Below, one piece after another: positions 41,683 to 50,597 of a stretch of 64,000 nucleotides of DNA. Source of the stretch: Candidatus Synoicihabitans palmerolidicus (GTDB lineage: Bacteria; Verrucomicrobiota; Verrucomicrobiia; Opitutales; Opitutaceae); the NCBI GenBank assembly GCA_020809425.1, contig JAGGDC010000004.1, positions 310,001 through 374,000 on the forward strand. Reading direction: 5' to 3'. The notes below the pieces were generated by a model. That model was not told where the DNA came from. It made no database searches and saw only the letters and a program-made list of their open reading frames with translations. The translations under genes and the position numbers were made by a program. The stretch's first letter is position 1. Every line of letters starts with the position of its first letter.

Positions 41683-42060
41683 ATGCCTGCACCTGCCATC
41701 ACCGCCTTTCCGTTCTTCGTCTATCCCGTCACCGACATGGATCGCTCCTGCGCCTTCTACCGTGACATTCTGGGTCTCACCGAAATCGCCCGCTGGGAAA
41801 ACTCCTGGGTGGAGTTCAGTTTCAATCCCTCCGACGCCGGCCCTGCACTCGCTCTTTCCACCGACATGGCCAACACGGTTCCGGGCGCTCAAGGTAGCGC
41901 CATCGCCCTCGAATCACCCGACTTCGATGCCATGGTCGCCCACCTCCGGGCTCACGGTGTGACCTTTGCCATGGCTCCCGCGGAAACCTCCGCTTGTCAC
42001 TTCGCCCGTTTCCTCGATCCCGACGGCAACCACCTTGTCCTCCATCGCATCCACGACTAG
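41683..42060 (+). CDS. VOC/glyoxalase-family protein
   Basis: Small intact protein (125 residues) with the vicinal-oxygen-chelate fold: FFVYPVTDMDRSCAFYRDIL, GLTEIARWENSWVEF, then HLRAHGVTFAM and FLDPDGNHLVLHRI. Metal ligand candidates are Glu in WVEF and those in the DPDGN region. The substrate cannot be told; family members include lyases, dioxygenases and resistance proteins. An upstream part of the frame (from 41548) has no family similarity, so the ATG at 41683 is chosen. Its stop overlaps the end of the convergent TIGR03067 gene by four bases. Confidence 0.85.
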   Translation: MPAPAITAFPFFVYPVTDMDRSCAFYRDILGLTEIARWENSWVEFSFNPSDAGPALALSTDMANTVPGAQGSAIALESPDFDAMVAHLRAHGVTFAMAPAETSACHFARFLDPDGNHLVLHRIHD

Positions 42061-42446
42061 TTTCCGTTTCGATCCGGGCCTCCGGCTCGGATCCGTCGAT
42101 ATCGTACTGTGACCAACGGGATCCCCGACACCACATCAAATCCCCTTGGACGCCCGCCACCATCTACGGCGTAGCACAACTGCATCATATCCTCCGTCAC
42201 TCGCGCAATCGCATTGATCGTCTTGCCTGCGTGAGCTCCTCCGGTGCCGACGAGGTCGACTGCCTGCGGTTTGGCCACCGGCCCCCACTTGAGATGACCC
42301 TCGTCCTGTCCGTGGGCCGAAACCACGACGTAGCGCTCAGCTGCGATCGTAAAAGTCGTGTCTGGCAGGGGAATCGTCGACGCCCCCAAACGCCCGCTCA
42401 CCGCCACCCACTCCCCTTCATAAGACTTTAATGCTTCCGGAACCAT
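42057..42446 (-). CDS. TIGR03067-family protein
   Basis: Intact 129-residue protein. The pattern LKSYEGEWVAVSGRL, TTFTIAAERYVV, GHLKWGPVAKPQAVDLVG, AGKTINAIARV, MMQLCYAVDGGGRPRGFDVV is that of TIGR03067, a small domain of unknown function frequent in Planctomycetota and Verrucomicrobiota. It lacks an obvious signal peptide. It is convergent with the VOC gene. Confidence 0.72.
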   Translation of the reverse strand: MVPEALKSYEGEWVAVSGRLGASTIPLPDTTFTIAAERYVVVSAHGQDEGHLKWGPVAKPQAVDLVGTGGAHAGKTINAIARVTEDMMQLCYAVDGGGRPRGFDVVSGIPLVTVRYRRIRAGGPDRNGN

Positions 42447-42490
42447 GTTCTTACCGCATTACGCCGCCCACCCTCGCGCAAGCCACAAGC

Positions 42491-42778
42491 TCAGATAGCC
42501 GCCACCTCGCGCCTTTGGTATCGCACCCGCAATGCAACCACAAACAGCGCCATCTGGAGCAACGCCCCCGCCCAGAAAAGCAGTAACCCATTGATGTTCG
42601 AACCGCCCCGGCCCACGGCCCACTGCAACCCATGCAACAGTCCCGCCAGCGCCAACGGCAATACCGCCAACAAAAACCAACCACTGCCTTCTCGGCCCCG
42701 TCGCCATCCCCACAAGGCCAACGCATAAGAACCCAGTAAATTCGTCAAATTCAGCGCCAAAATTACCCACGAACTCAA
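42491..42778 (-). CDS. Small hydrophobic membrane protein
   Basis: 95 residues with three predicted membrane segments: VILALNLTNLLGSYALALWG, WFLLAVLPLALAGLLHGLQW and LLLFWAGALLQMALFVVAL, and a basic C-terminus (RVRYQRREVAAI) likely in the cytoplasm. I do not recognise a family. It is intact and lies upstream of the TIGR03067 gene on the same strand, 44 bases away, so the two may form an operon. IS630 is inserted just ahead of its start region. Confidence 0.6.
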   Translation of the reverse strand: MSSWVILALNLTNLLGSYALALWGWRRGREGSGWFLLAVLPLALAGLLHGLQWAVGRGGSNINGLLLFWAGALLQMALFVVALRVRYQRREVAAI

Positions 42779-42810
42779 TGTTCATCCCGTGACCAGTTTT
42801 ACCGCCACTA

Positions 42811-43837
42811 GTGTGCTGAGAGTTAATGAACTATACTGAATGAAGGGATGCGGCGGTGCGGGCGCGTTGGATTGTCTCCAGGATGGCGGAGCCTTCGGCC
42901 TTCCAAGTGTAGCGGGTGGGTTCGAGGTCGCGTGCGGCCATGTAGGTTTCGATGGCGTTGGTGAGGTCTCGAACGCTGGTGAAGCTGCCATCGCGGATAC
43001 AATCGACGGTGAGGTCGCGGAAGAAGCGCTCCACTAGATGCAACCAGGAAGAGGATGTTGGAGTGCAGTGCAGTGGTGCAGTGCGATGCGCTCGACGCCA
43101 TGGGCTTTGGCATGGCGCTGATTGCGCCACTTTATCCAGCTCTTCACTTTGGCGTGCTTGTGGGTGGCGTAGTTGTCGATGATCAGATGCAGGACCAAGC
43201 CGTCGGGTGCCTGCGCATCGATGTGCTTGAGGAAACCGAACCATTCGCGGTGGGTATGCCGAGAGGCGGTGCGTCGCATGATTTTGCCGTCCAGATAGCC
43301 GAGGGCGGCGAATAGCGTGACCGTGCCGTGGCGGGTGTAATCGTGGGTGGCGGTTTTGATGTGCCCGATACCCAGGCAGGCCCGGCTGGGTGCGCTCAAG
43401 CGCCTGGCACTGGCTTTTCTCGTCGCAACACAGCACCAAGGCCGTGGAGGACCAGCGGGTGCGCCCGGCCGGGGGTTGCGTGACCTCAGTGACGATCTGA
43501 GCGCGAATCGCCACATCCACACTCGGCTTCCGGCCCGAACGTCTCGCTTCGGCCCATCCAGCCAACCCTGCCTCACGAAATCGCTTTTCCCACTTCGCCA
43601 CCACCGGACGATTCACTCCGATCTGAGCAGCCACCGTCTCCTGGCTTTTCCCTTCGGCCCGCAACAACACGATGCGCGCCCGCCTGACTTCCCGTTGCGG
43701 CGTGGTCGGGCGTTTGATCATTTGTTCAAGTTCTTGATGCTGCGCGGCATCAATGATTAGCGGATTAACAGGGCGGGCCATGCACCCATCCTGCACTACT
43801 ATTTTTGTTTCGTATAGCTAATTAACCCCCACTACAC
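42811..43837 (-). mobile_element. IS630-family element, degenerate
   Basis: Inverted ends: GTGTGCTGAGAGTTAATGAA at the left and, inverted, GTGTAGTGGGGGTTAATTAG at the right. A TA lies next to the left end, the usual IS630 target. The minus-strand transposase reads GKSQETVAAQIGVNRPVVAK, WEKRFREAGLAGW, LVLCCDEKSQCQALERTQPG, HLIIDNYATHKHAKVKSWIK and SSWLHLVERFFRDLT, so all three acidic positions can be found, but about 50 residues between THWSS-like text and the first Asp are missing and two frame changes occur. It has cut off the glycosyltransferase gene on its right. Confidence 0.85.
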
Positions 43838-44143
43838 TGGGTAGTCCCCCGTGGCGGCGTGGGCTCCGCGATTGTTGGAGCCGGCGTAGCCGAGATTGCG
43901 GTCGTTGAGGAGGAAGCGGCAGGGGGCGGTTAGTGAGGTAAGCCACTCGCGGGTTCCATCGGTGCTGCCGTCGTCGACGAAGATAATTTCGTGGTCGAGG
44001 TCCGCGGGTAGACTCACTTGCAAGGTCTGCAGACAGACCTTAGTGAGAGAGAGCCCGTTATAGAGCGGAATGATAAAAGAGACCTTGGCCACGGGCGAGG
44101 CACTGACGGTGGATGAGTCGCGGAGTCGCGGCCAGTTTTTCAA
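43838..44143 (-). pseudogene. Family 2 glycosyltransferase, 5' part only
   Basis: Start of a GT-A fold glycosyltransferase: VSFIIPLYNGLSLTKVCLQT, then EIIFVDDGSTDGTREW with the nucleotide-sugar Asp pair, and LLNDRNLGYAGSNNRGAHAA. The frame is cut at the IS630 end right after ATGDY; the remainder of the gene is not on the far side of the element. The frame also runs on from the shifted C-terminus of rfbA, so its own start codon (TTG at 44143 is one option) is uncertain. Confidence 0.7.
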
Positions 44144-45012
44144 GTAAGCGCCGTAGCTTGATTTGCCGAGACGGGCGATTGGAGTGTCGAGGGCGGCGTC
44201 ATCGATCCAGCCCTTAGCTTAGTATAGGCGATCTCTTCCAGGCAGGCGGTTTTTAGTCCCTGGCAGTTTTCGATAATGTGCACAAAATCGGCGGCCTCGA
44301 GCAAGGAGTCGTGGGTGCCGGTATCGAGCCAGGCGGTGCCGCGACCGAGTAATTCGCCGTGAAGGCTGCCTCGCTCGAGATAGCGCCGATTGAGGTCGGT
44401 TATTTCGAGTTCACCGCGCGGCGAGGGCTTTAAACTTCGAGCGATTTCGACGACTCCGGCGTCATAAAAATACACGCCAGGCACGGCGTAGTTGGATTTT
44501 GGTGACGCCGGTTTTTCCTCGAGGGAAATCACCTGTCCGTCGGGAGCAAATTCCACAACTCCGTAAGCCGTGGAATTGGCCACATGATAACCGAAGATGG
44601 TTGATCCGGCAGTCCGTGCGGAAGCGGATTCAAGAGAACGCGAAAAGTCGTGGCCGTAGAACAGATTGTCACCGAGCACCAGGGCGGAGGGTTGCGTGCC
44701 ATCGAGGAATCCGTGTTCAGCGGCGATGAGGAATGCCTGTACGAGGCCGTCGGGACTGGGTTGCTCTGCGTAACTAAACTGCAGTCCGAAGGCAGAACCA
44801 TCGCCTAGCAATTTTTAGACAAGCGGCAGATCTTGCGGGGTGGAAATGATCAAGATCTCGCGGACACCGGCGAACATCACCGCGGAGATCGGATAATAGA
44901 TCATCGGCTTGTCGTAGACTGGCATCAATTGTTTGGATACCATGATGGTCAGAGGAAAGAGGCGGGTGCCGGAGCCGCCGGCGAGAATAATTCCTTTACG
45001 AGACATGGACAA
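44140..45012 (-). pseudogene. rfbA: Glucose-1-phosphate thymidylyltransferase, broken
   Basis: First enzyme of dTDP-rhamnose synthesis (dTTP plus glucose-1-phosphate to dTDP-glucose). The nucleotide-binding start [20 protein letters not shown] is intact, with [18 protein letters not shown] next. A TAA at 44812-44814 (Gln CAA to TAA fits) splits the protein between DLPLV and [19 protein letters not shown]. Later motifs are [40 protein letters not shown] and [17 protein letters not shown] frame change near 44220 affects the last part, which can be read as [20 protein letters not shown]. Confidence 0.88.
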
Positions 45013-45762
45013 AATAAGTGGGGTTTAAGCGCGCTGACTCCGAGTAATCGGGACTGCCCGAGGCGTTCCAACTGATAGTCGCCACTGAGAATGTTGGAAA
45101 TCCAAGACTGATGATCGAGATACCATTGCACCGTTTGACGGAAGCCGGAGGTGTGATCCTGCTTGGGGGCCCAACCGAGCTCGCGTTTGATTTTGGTGGC
45201 GTCGATGGCGTAGCGCAGGGCGTGTCCAGGTCGGTCGGTGACGAAGGTGATTTGGTCGGCGTAGGGTTTGCCGTCGGCGCGAGGTTGGAGTTCGTCGAGC
45301 AAGGAGCAGAGCAGACGGACGAGGTCGATGTTTCGACGTTCGTTGTTGCCACCGATATTGTAGGTTTGGCCGACTGAGCCGCGGGCAATGACGGTGTGAA
45401 GCGCCTCCGCGTGATCCCCGAGATAGAGCCAGTCTCGTATGTTTTCTCCGGCACCGTAGACGGGAATGGACTCACCTCGAAGGACTTTCAGGATGACGAC
45501 CGGGATGAGTTTTTCAGGAAACTGGAATGGACCGTAATTGTTGGAACAATTGGTCACGAGAACGGGCAGTTGGTAAGTATCGGCCCAAGCCCGAGCCAGG
45601 TGGTCGGACGCCGCCTTGCTCGCGGAGTAGGGAGAGTGCGAGTCGTAAGGGGGGGGGCTCGGTGAAAAGCCCTACTGAGCCCAGTGAACCATAGACCTCG
45701 TCGGTGGAGACATGCAGAAAACGGAACCGATCTTTTGCGTCACCCGGGAGTTGATTATAGTA
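44949..45762 (-). pseudogene. rfbB: dTDP-glucose 4,6-dehydratase, N-terminus removed by IS-A copy 3
   Basis: Second enzyme of dTDP-rhamnose synthesis. Only the C-terminal two-thirds remain: FRFLHVSTDEVYGSLG, then in another frame the [11 protein letters not shown] region, and [76 protein letters not shown] and [16 protein letters not shown]. The catalytic YxxxK can be read in the shifted frame. A G9 run at 45649 marks the frame change. The Rossmann-fold N-terminus should follow at higher coordinates but IS-A begins instead, and it is absent beyond that element. The 3' end is uncertain because the frame runs into rfbA. Confidence 0.88.
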
Positions 45763-47342
45763 GAGCGTGTCCCACAAGCGCAAGAAATTGGAGAATAGGA
45801 GGTAGCGTAAAAATAAAGAGGCCGAAACTGGGAGGATTTCCTGGTTTCGGCACAAAAACGGCGTGTATAATTTGGTGTGAACAATACTATTGAAGCCGTC
45901 GCCCCGGAAGTTGCCCTGCAAACCTGGCTACGTCCAGACCTGACTCCGGTCGGACCCAACAAAGATTACGCTGCGTTTCGCGATCAACTGGCGGGGCTCG
46001 ACCAGTTGCTGGCCAACAGTCACTTGGAAGCGATGGCCGTGGACTTTGCCCGGGAAAACTGGCGGGGCGACGACGTGGCCGGGTGGCCGCGACACCTGCA
46101 GTTCACGCGCAAGGCGCGGCGGGTGCAGGTATTGCGCATGATGCTCGGGAAAATCAGCTTGCGTAAACTTTCCCTGAGCATCGCCTCCAGCGATCTGTTG
46201 GCCGACTTTTGCGGAGCGCGCCGGATCGACGGCATCAAGGGGGTCTCCCAAAGAAAGCGTGCGGGAGCGTGCGTCCAAATGCTTCACCGCCGAGCAGGTG
46301 CGCAGGATGAGCCAAGTCATTATCGAGATGTGCGGTGAGGCGGACCAGGCGAGCGAACTGGGACTGGCTGCGGCGCAGCCGATGGATCCGTGCCTGGTGG
46401 ACTCGACCTGCCTGCAGGCCAACATCCATTTCCCGGTCGACTGGGTGCTCTTTCGCGACGTGAGCCGCACCCCTGCTCAAGGCGGTGAAACTGCTCCGTG
46501 CAGCGGGGTTGCGGGATCGGATGCCGAACGAGCCGCCAGTCTTTGCCAAGCAGATGAATCGGTGGTGCATCGCGATGACCCACAGCCGACGGCGCCGCGA
46601 TGCGAAGCGGGCCCGCAAGGGCGTGCTCCGCCAGATGAAACGCCTGCTGCGCACCATCGGCGAGCACGCCCGCCGCCACCGCAACCACCTCGCCGCCGAC
46701 TACGCCCGGACCCGCTGCAGTGAGCGCCAGGCCACCCGCATCATTGCGCGCATCGACGCCAGGCTCGAGCAACTGCCGGCCGCGATCAAACAGGCCCACG
46801 AACGCATCATCGGCGCGCGACCAGTGCCCAACGCCGAGAAGATCCTCCGCGTCTCCGAACCCGACGTGCAGACCGTGGTCCGGGGCAAGGCGTCCGGCGA
46901 GGTCGAGTTTGGCCACACCCTCATGATCAGTGAGAACGTGACGGAGTTGATCACCGATTGGCAGTGGTATCAGGGAATGGCTCCGGCCGAATGGCGTCAG
47001 TTCGACCAGAGCCTCGAGCGCCAGAATCAGTTCGACCTGAGCACCCCGATCAAAGCGGCGAGCACCGACCGAGGCTTCTCGACCAAACGGCTGTGCGAAC
47101 GCTTGGCCGAAGCCGACATTTATGACGCCACTTGCCCCCGCCATCCGCAGCAACTGCAACGGCGCATGCAGGAGCCGCAGTTCGTGGCGCTCCAACATCG
47201 CCGGGCTTCGACGGAAGCCCGCATCGCCATCATCAAGCAACGCCAAGGCAAGCGATTGAGTGCCAGAGGCTTCACGAATCGCTACCTGGCGGTAGCCTGG
47301 AGCATTCTCGGTCACAACCTGTGGCTCATCTCCCGACTGTTG
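45763..47342 (+). mobile_element. IS-A copy 3, 3' end missing
   Basis: Starts with GAGCGTGTCCCA and carries a leader hairpin (GCCGAAAC pairs with GTTTCGGC) and a TATAAT 12 bases ahead of the GTG start. The transposase is read up to HNLWLISRLL, after which the sequence leaves the other copies, so the right end is deleted. Its insertion destroyed rfbB; the loss of the right end together with the rfbB 5' part points to a later deletion. Confidence 0.85.
45877..47342 (+). pseudogene. IS-A copy 3 transposase, in three frames
   Basis: Same layout as copy 1: NNTIEAVAPEVALQTWLRPD in frame one, a shift of one base near 46250 to RASKCFTAEQVRRMSQVIIE, and another near 46475 to KLLRAAGLRDRMPNEPPVFA. The last part (KQAHERIIGARPVPNAEKIL, STDRGFSTKRLCERLAEADI, STEARIAIIKQRQGKRLSAR) is well preserved. 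The C-terminus is fused to unrelated sequence. Confidence 0.78.
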
Positions 47343-47614
47343 GCCCTTCGGACTCCCTTGCCTCATCCACGACACTCCCGATTTTCGCTACATTTCGCTA
47401 CACACTGGACAACCACGCTCATTTCATCCCGATGGACCAACCTGGCGCTCTACGTCGAGCCATCCACCAAACCGCACGTTCCCAAATAACTGACCGACTC
47501 ACGCTGCGCACCCACACACTCGATCGCTTGAGCTGGGCAAAACTCCGCCCGCGCTATCGGGATCGCTTGGGACTGCCCCCCGCGCAGCCTGAACCTGTTC
47601 AGGGCTCCAACTAA
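47343..47614 (+). pseudogene. 3' fragment of a possible alpha/beta hydrolase gene
   Basis: The tail end of a protein: FRYTLDNHAHFIPMDQPGAL and RRAIHQTARSQITDRLTLRT, then LDRLSWAKLRPRYRDRLGLP up to a TAA. HFIPMDQPGALRRAI resembles the last strand and catalytic-His region of alpha/beta hydrolases (GHF-x3-E/DQP), so the His may be the catalytic one, but the fragment is too short for certainty. The 5' part was lost with the right end of IS-A copy 3. Confidence 0.35.
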
Positions 47615-47745
47615 GTCTCCGTCCTAGCTTAACGCCCGCGTCACTCCACTGGCGAAAACTTCGCATCAGCCGTCGTTCGTAATTCGCCCCTCATTTTTGC
47701 CATTGGCACCTGCCCGCTGCACGTTGCACGCTCGCCGGTCCCGCC

Positions 47746-49206
47746 ATGCTGAAGAAGTCTGCCCACACCGCTCCTGCGCCTCAATCCGCGCCCGCCATCA
47801 CTAACGTTCTCGCTGAACGTTACGCCTCTCCGGCCATCAAAGCCATCTGGTCCCCCACTGGCCGGGTCCGCATCGAGCGCGACTACTGGATCGCCGTCAT
47901 GAAGGCCCAACGCTATCTCGGTGTGGCTATTCCTGCCGCCGCCATCGCCGACTACGAGAAGGTCCAGGATCATATCGATCTGGCCTCCATCGACGCCCGC
48001 GAACGCGTCACTCTCCACGACGTTAAAGCCCGCATCGAGGAATTTAACGGCCTGGCCGGACGCGAATCCATCCACCTCGGCCTCACTTCCCGCGACCTCA
48101 CCGAGAACGTCGAACAACTCCAAATCCACCGCTCCCTGGCCGTCGTCCGCCAAAAAACCGCCGCCGCGCTCCTCGGCTACGCCAAACGCGCGCAACAATA
48201 CCGCAAGCTCCTGCTCACCGGCCGCACGCACAACGTTCCCGCCCAACCCACCACCCTGGGCAAACGCATCGCCATGTTTGGCCAGGAGATGCTCGCCGCA
48301 TTCACCCGTCTCGACGAGATCGCCAACCGCTACCCGGCTCGCGGCCTCAAAGGCGCCGTCGGCACCCAGCTCGACCAATTTACGCTCCTCGGCGGTGACG
48401 CCAAAAAAGTCGCCCACCTCGAGGCCCGCGTCCTCAAACACCTCGGCTTTAAACAAGCCCTCGGCGCCGTCGGTCAAGTCTACCCGCGCTCCCTCGACTT
48501 CGAGGTCGTCTCCTCCCTCCACCAAATCGGCGCCGCCGCTGCCAGCTTCGCCACTACCCTGCGCCTCATGGCCGGTCAAGGCCTGCTCACCGAAGGCTTC
48601 CAAAAAGGGCAGGTCGGCTCCTCCGCCATGCCTCACAAGATGAATGCCCGCAACTGCGAACGCATCTGCGGCTTCTCCACCATCCTCTCGGGCTACGTCA
48701 CCATGACGGGCGCCCTCGCCGGCGATCAGTGGAACGAGGGTGATGTCTCCTGCTCCGTCGTCCGCCGCGTCGCCCTCCCCGATGCATTCTACGCCATAGA
48801 TGGCCTGCTCGAGACCTTGCTCAACGTCCTCAACCAGCTCACCGTCTTCCCCAAAGTCATCGCCGCCGAATCCACCCGCAACCTGCCCTTCCTCGCCACC
48901 ACCACCATCATGATGGCCGCCGTCAAAAAGGGCGCCGGGCGCGAAACCGCCCACGCTGCCATCAAAGAGCACGCCCTTGCCGCCACCGCCGCCATCCGCG
49001 AGGGCACCGAACCCGCCATGGTCGAACGCCTCGCGGATGGCGGCGGCCTGAGCCTCGATGCCCCCACCATTCACGCCATCCTCCGGGACACCGACCGCTT
49101 CGTCGGCGCCGCCCCCGAACAGGTCGACGCCTTCATCGCCACCGCCCGCAGCACCGCCCGCAAAGTTAAGGGCGCCACCACCACCAAACCCGGCAAACTC
49201 CTCTAA
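47746..49206 (+). CDS. purB: Adenylosuccinate lyase
   Basis: Intact 486-residue enzyme of purine synthesis; it splits SAICAR to AICAR and adenylosuccinate to AMP, releasing fumarate, as a tetramer. The fumarase/aspartase-superfamily signature is GSSAMPHKMNARNCER; the catalytic His lie in LLTGRTHNVPAQPTTLGKR (His of TGRTH) and HLGLTSRDLTENVEQ precedes. It begins with about 20 residues of non-conserved Ala/Pro-rich sequence, so an inner start is possible. It stands alone; IS30 copy 3 follows 119 bases downstream. Confidence 0.95.
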   Translation: MLKKSAHTAPAPQSAPAITNVLAERYASPAIKAIWSPTGRVRIERDYWIAVMKAQRYLGVAIPAAAIADYEKVQDHIDLASIDARERVTLHDVKARIEEFNGLAGRESIHLGLTSRDLTENVEQLQIHRSLAVVRQKTAAALLGYAKRAQQYRKLLLTGRTHNVPAQPTTLGKRIAMFGQEMLAAFTRLDEIANRYPARGLKGAVGTQLDQFTLLGGDAKKVAHLEARVLKHLGFKQALGAVGQVYPRSLDFEVVSSLHQIGAAAASFATTLRLMAGQGLLTEGFQKGQVGSSAMPHKMNARNCERICGFSTILSGYVTMTGALAGDQWNEGDVSCSVVRRVALPDAFYAIDGLLETLLNVLNQLTVFPKVIAAESTRNLPFLATTTIMMAAVKKGAGRETAHAAIKEHALAATAAIREGTEPAMVERLADGGGLSLDAPTIHAILRDTDRFVGAAPEQVDAFIATARSTARKVKGATTTKPGKLL

Positions 49207-49469
49207 ATTCGCATTTTGCCGGCCATCGTCACTCCACTTCAGAATCGCCATCCTATATCAATAAGCGGAACCTGAACGGTTTCAGCTCCCCTCCTCCCGG
49301 CATCTTGCTTCTTACTGCATACTAGCCGCAGTCCAACACTGAGTGCACAGGCTGAGAGGGAGTGGTTCCCTTTCTCCTAATGCACTATAATGAATACTAT
49401 ACGTTTGATATTGGGATTGAGGTTGTAGCAGGCCTCAGGAAGGGAGCGGTGAGCAGCTATACACAAGCC

Positions 49470-49522
49470 CCAGAAAGAGGACGACCGGCCCCGCCAAGCC
49501 GGGCCGGTCGTCCTCTTTCTGG
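49470..49522 (+). repeat. Long hairpin in IS30 copy 3 leader
   Basis: Arms CCAGAAAGAGGACGACCGG and its complement CCGGTCGTCCTCTTTCTGG. The sixth base pair is A-T here, against G-C in copy 1 and T-A in copy 2. One mismatch lies near the loop. Confidence 0.92.
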
Positions 49523-49568
49523 GAAAAACTCCGCGCTGGCGTCATGGGCGCAGAGCGGAGGATTTGGA

Positions 49569-50473
49569 GTGGTGGCAAAAATACAACGGCGCATCACCGC
49601 CAAGGAACGCGAGGCGATTCATGCCGGTTTGGCCCAGGGCAAAAGCGGCGCTCAGCTTGCCGTCGGCCCAAGTGCGCCGCGCGCAACAAAGTCGCCGACA
49701 CGCCCGCCTTGCGCGACGAGGTGCTGGCCCTGTTTGCCACCGGCGCTACGCCCAAGCCAATCGAAGTCGCCTTGAGACGACGTCATGGCCTTGAGCTGAC
49801 CCGACGCGTGAGCCACGAAACCATCTACGACTTCATCTACGTCCACTCCAAAGGCCCGGTTAAGAAGGAGTTGATCGCTTATTTGCGGCGCAAGAAGCCC
49901 CGGCGCAGTCCCGCCCCCCGCGCCAAGGGCAAGCTCTCGGGCCAGTTGCCGGGCGCGATCAATATCGGCGAGCAACCCGCTGAGGTGGAGCGCCGGGAGG
50001 TGCCCGGATACTGGGAGGCCGACTTGGTCATGGGTGCGAGCAATCGCACCGCCATTTTGGTCATCACCGAACGGGTCTCCCGCTACGTGATGATCGTCCC
50101 GTTGGGCGGCGCCAAAGACGCGATCAGCGTCGCCCGCGCTCTCATCCGGGCCTTCAAACGCCTGCCCGCCCACCTGCGCAAGACCCTCACCTACGACAAC
50201 GGCCGCTAAATGGCCCAACATGCCGCCTGCTCCCTGGCCACACAAGTGGCGGTCTACTTCTGCAATCCACACAGCCCTTGGCAGCGCGGTGCGGTCGCGA
50301 ATATCAACGGTCTGATCCGGGAATACTTCCCTAAAGGCATCGACTTTAACACCGTCACCAAAGGCCAAATCGCCAAAGCGGAGTGGCTACTCAATAATCT
50401 CCCTCGCATCGGGCTCGACGGACAGTCTCCCGCTGAAGTCTTTCATGCTAGTATACAAAAAACTGTGCACTAG
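49569..50473 (+). pseudogene. IS30 copy 3 transposase, internal deletion and stop
   Basis: Starts GTG-GTG-GCA (VVAKIQRRITAKEREAIHAG). Compared with copy 1, 100 bp are missing between two copies of GCTTGCCG, removing the HTH and shifting the frame. The DDE region is then open: GYWEADLVMGASNRTAILVI and LTYDNGR, where a TAA at 50208-50210 replaces the Glu codon of NGRE; then PWQRGAVANINGLIREYFPK. The V-A-N in place of N-E-N is the same as in the other copies. Confidence 0.82.
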
Positions 50474-50597
50474 CTGCTTGACGCCGCCCTTGGTGGCGCT
50501 CCATGAATCGAGTTCTGCTAGCCCCTCTCCTTGGCGCACCACCTTCACCGTTCTCATTCGTAATATAGTTTCAGATTTTTCCAGACACACACACACC

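Larger units (their letters stand above)
49325..50488 (+). mobile_element. IS30 copy 3, both ends present
   Basis: Starts GCCGCAGTCCAACACTGAG and ends GCTTGACGCCGCC, with the inner repeat GTGCACAG at both sides. A perfect TATAAT lies at about 49385 in ACTATAATGAATAC and may be the transposase promoter. It sits between purB and pfp without damaging either. A clear target duplication is not visible. Confidence 0.85.

Noticed and set aside
47641..49251. 536-codon frame opposite purB
   Set aside because: Gly/Asp-rich antisense shadow caused by high GC; purB is clearly the real gene.
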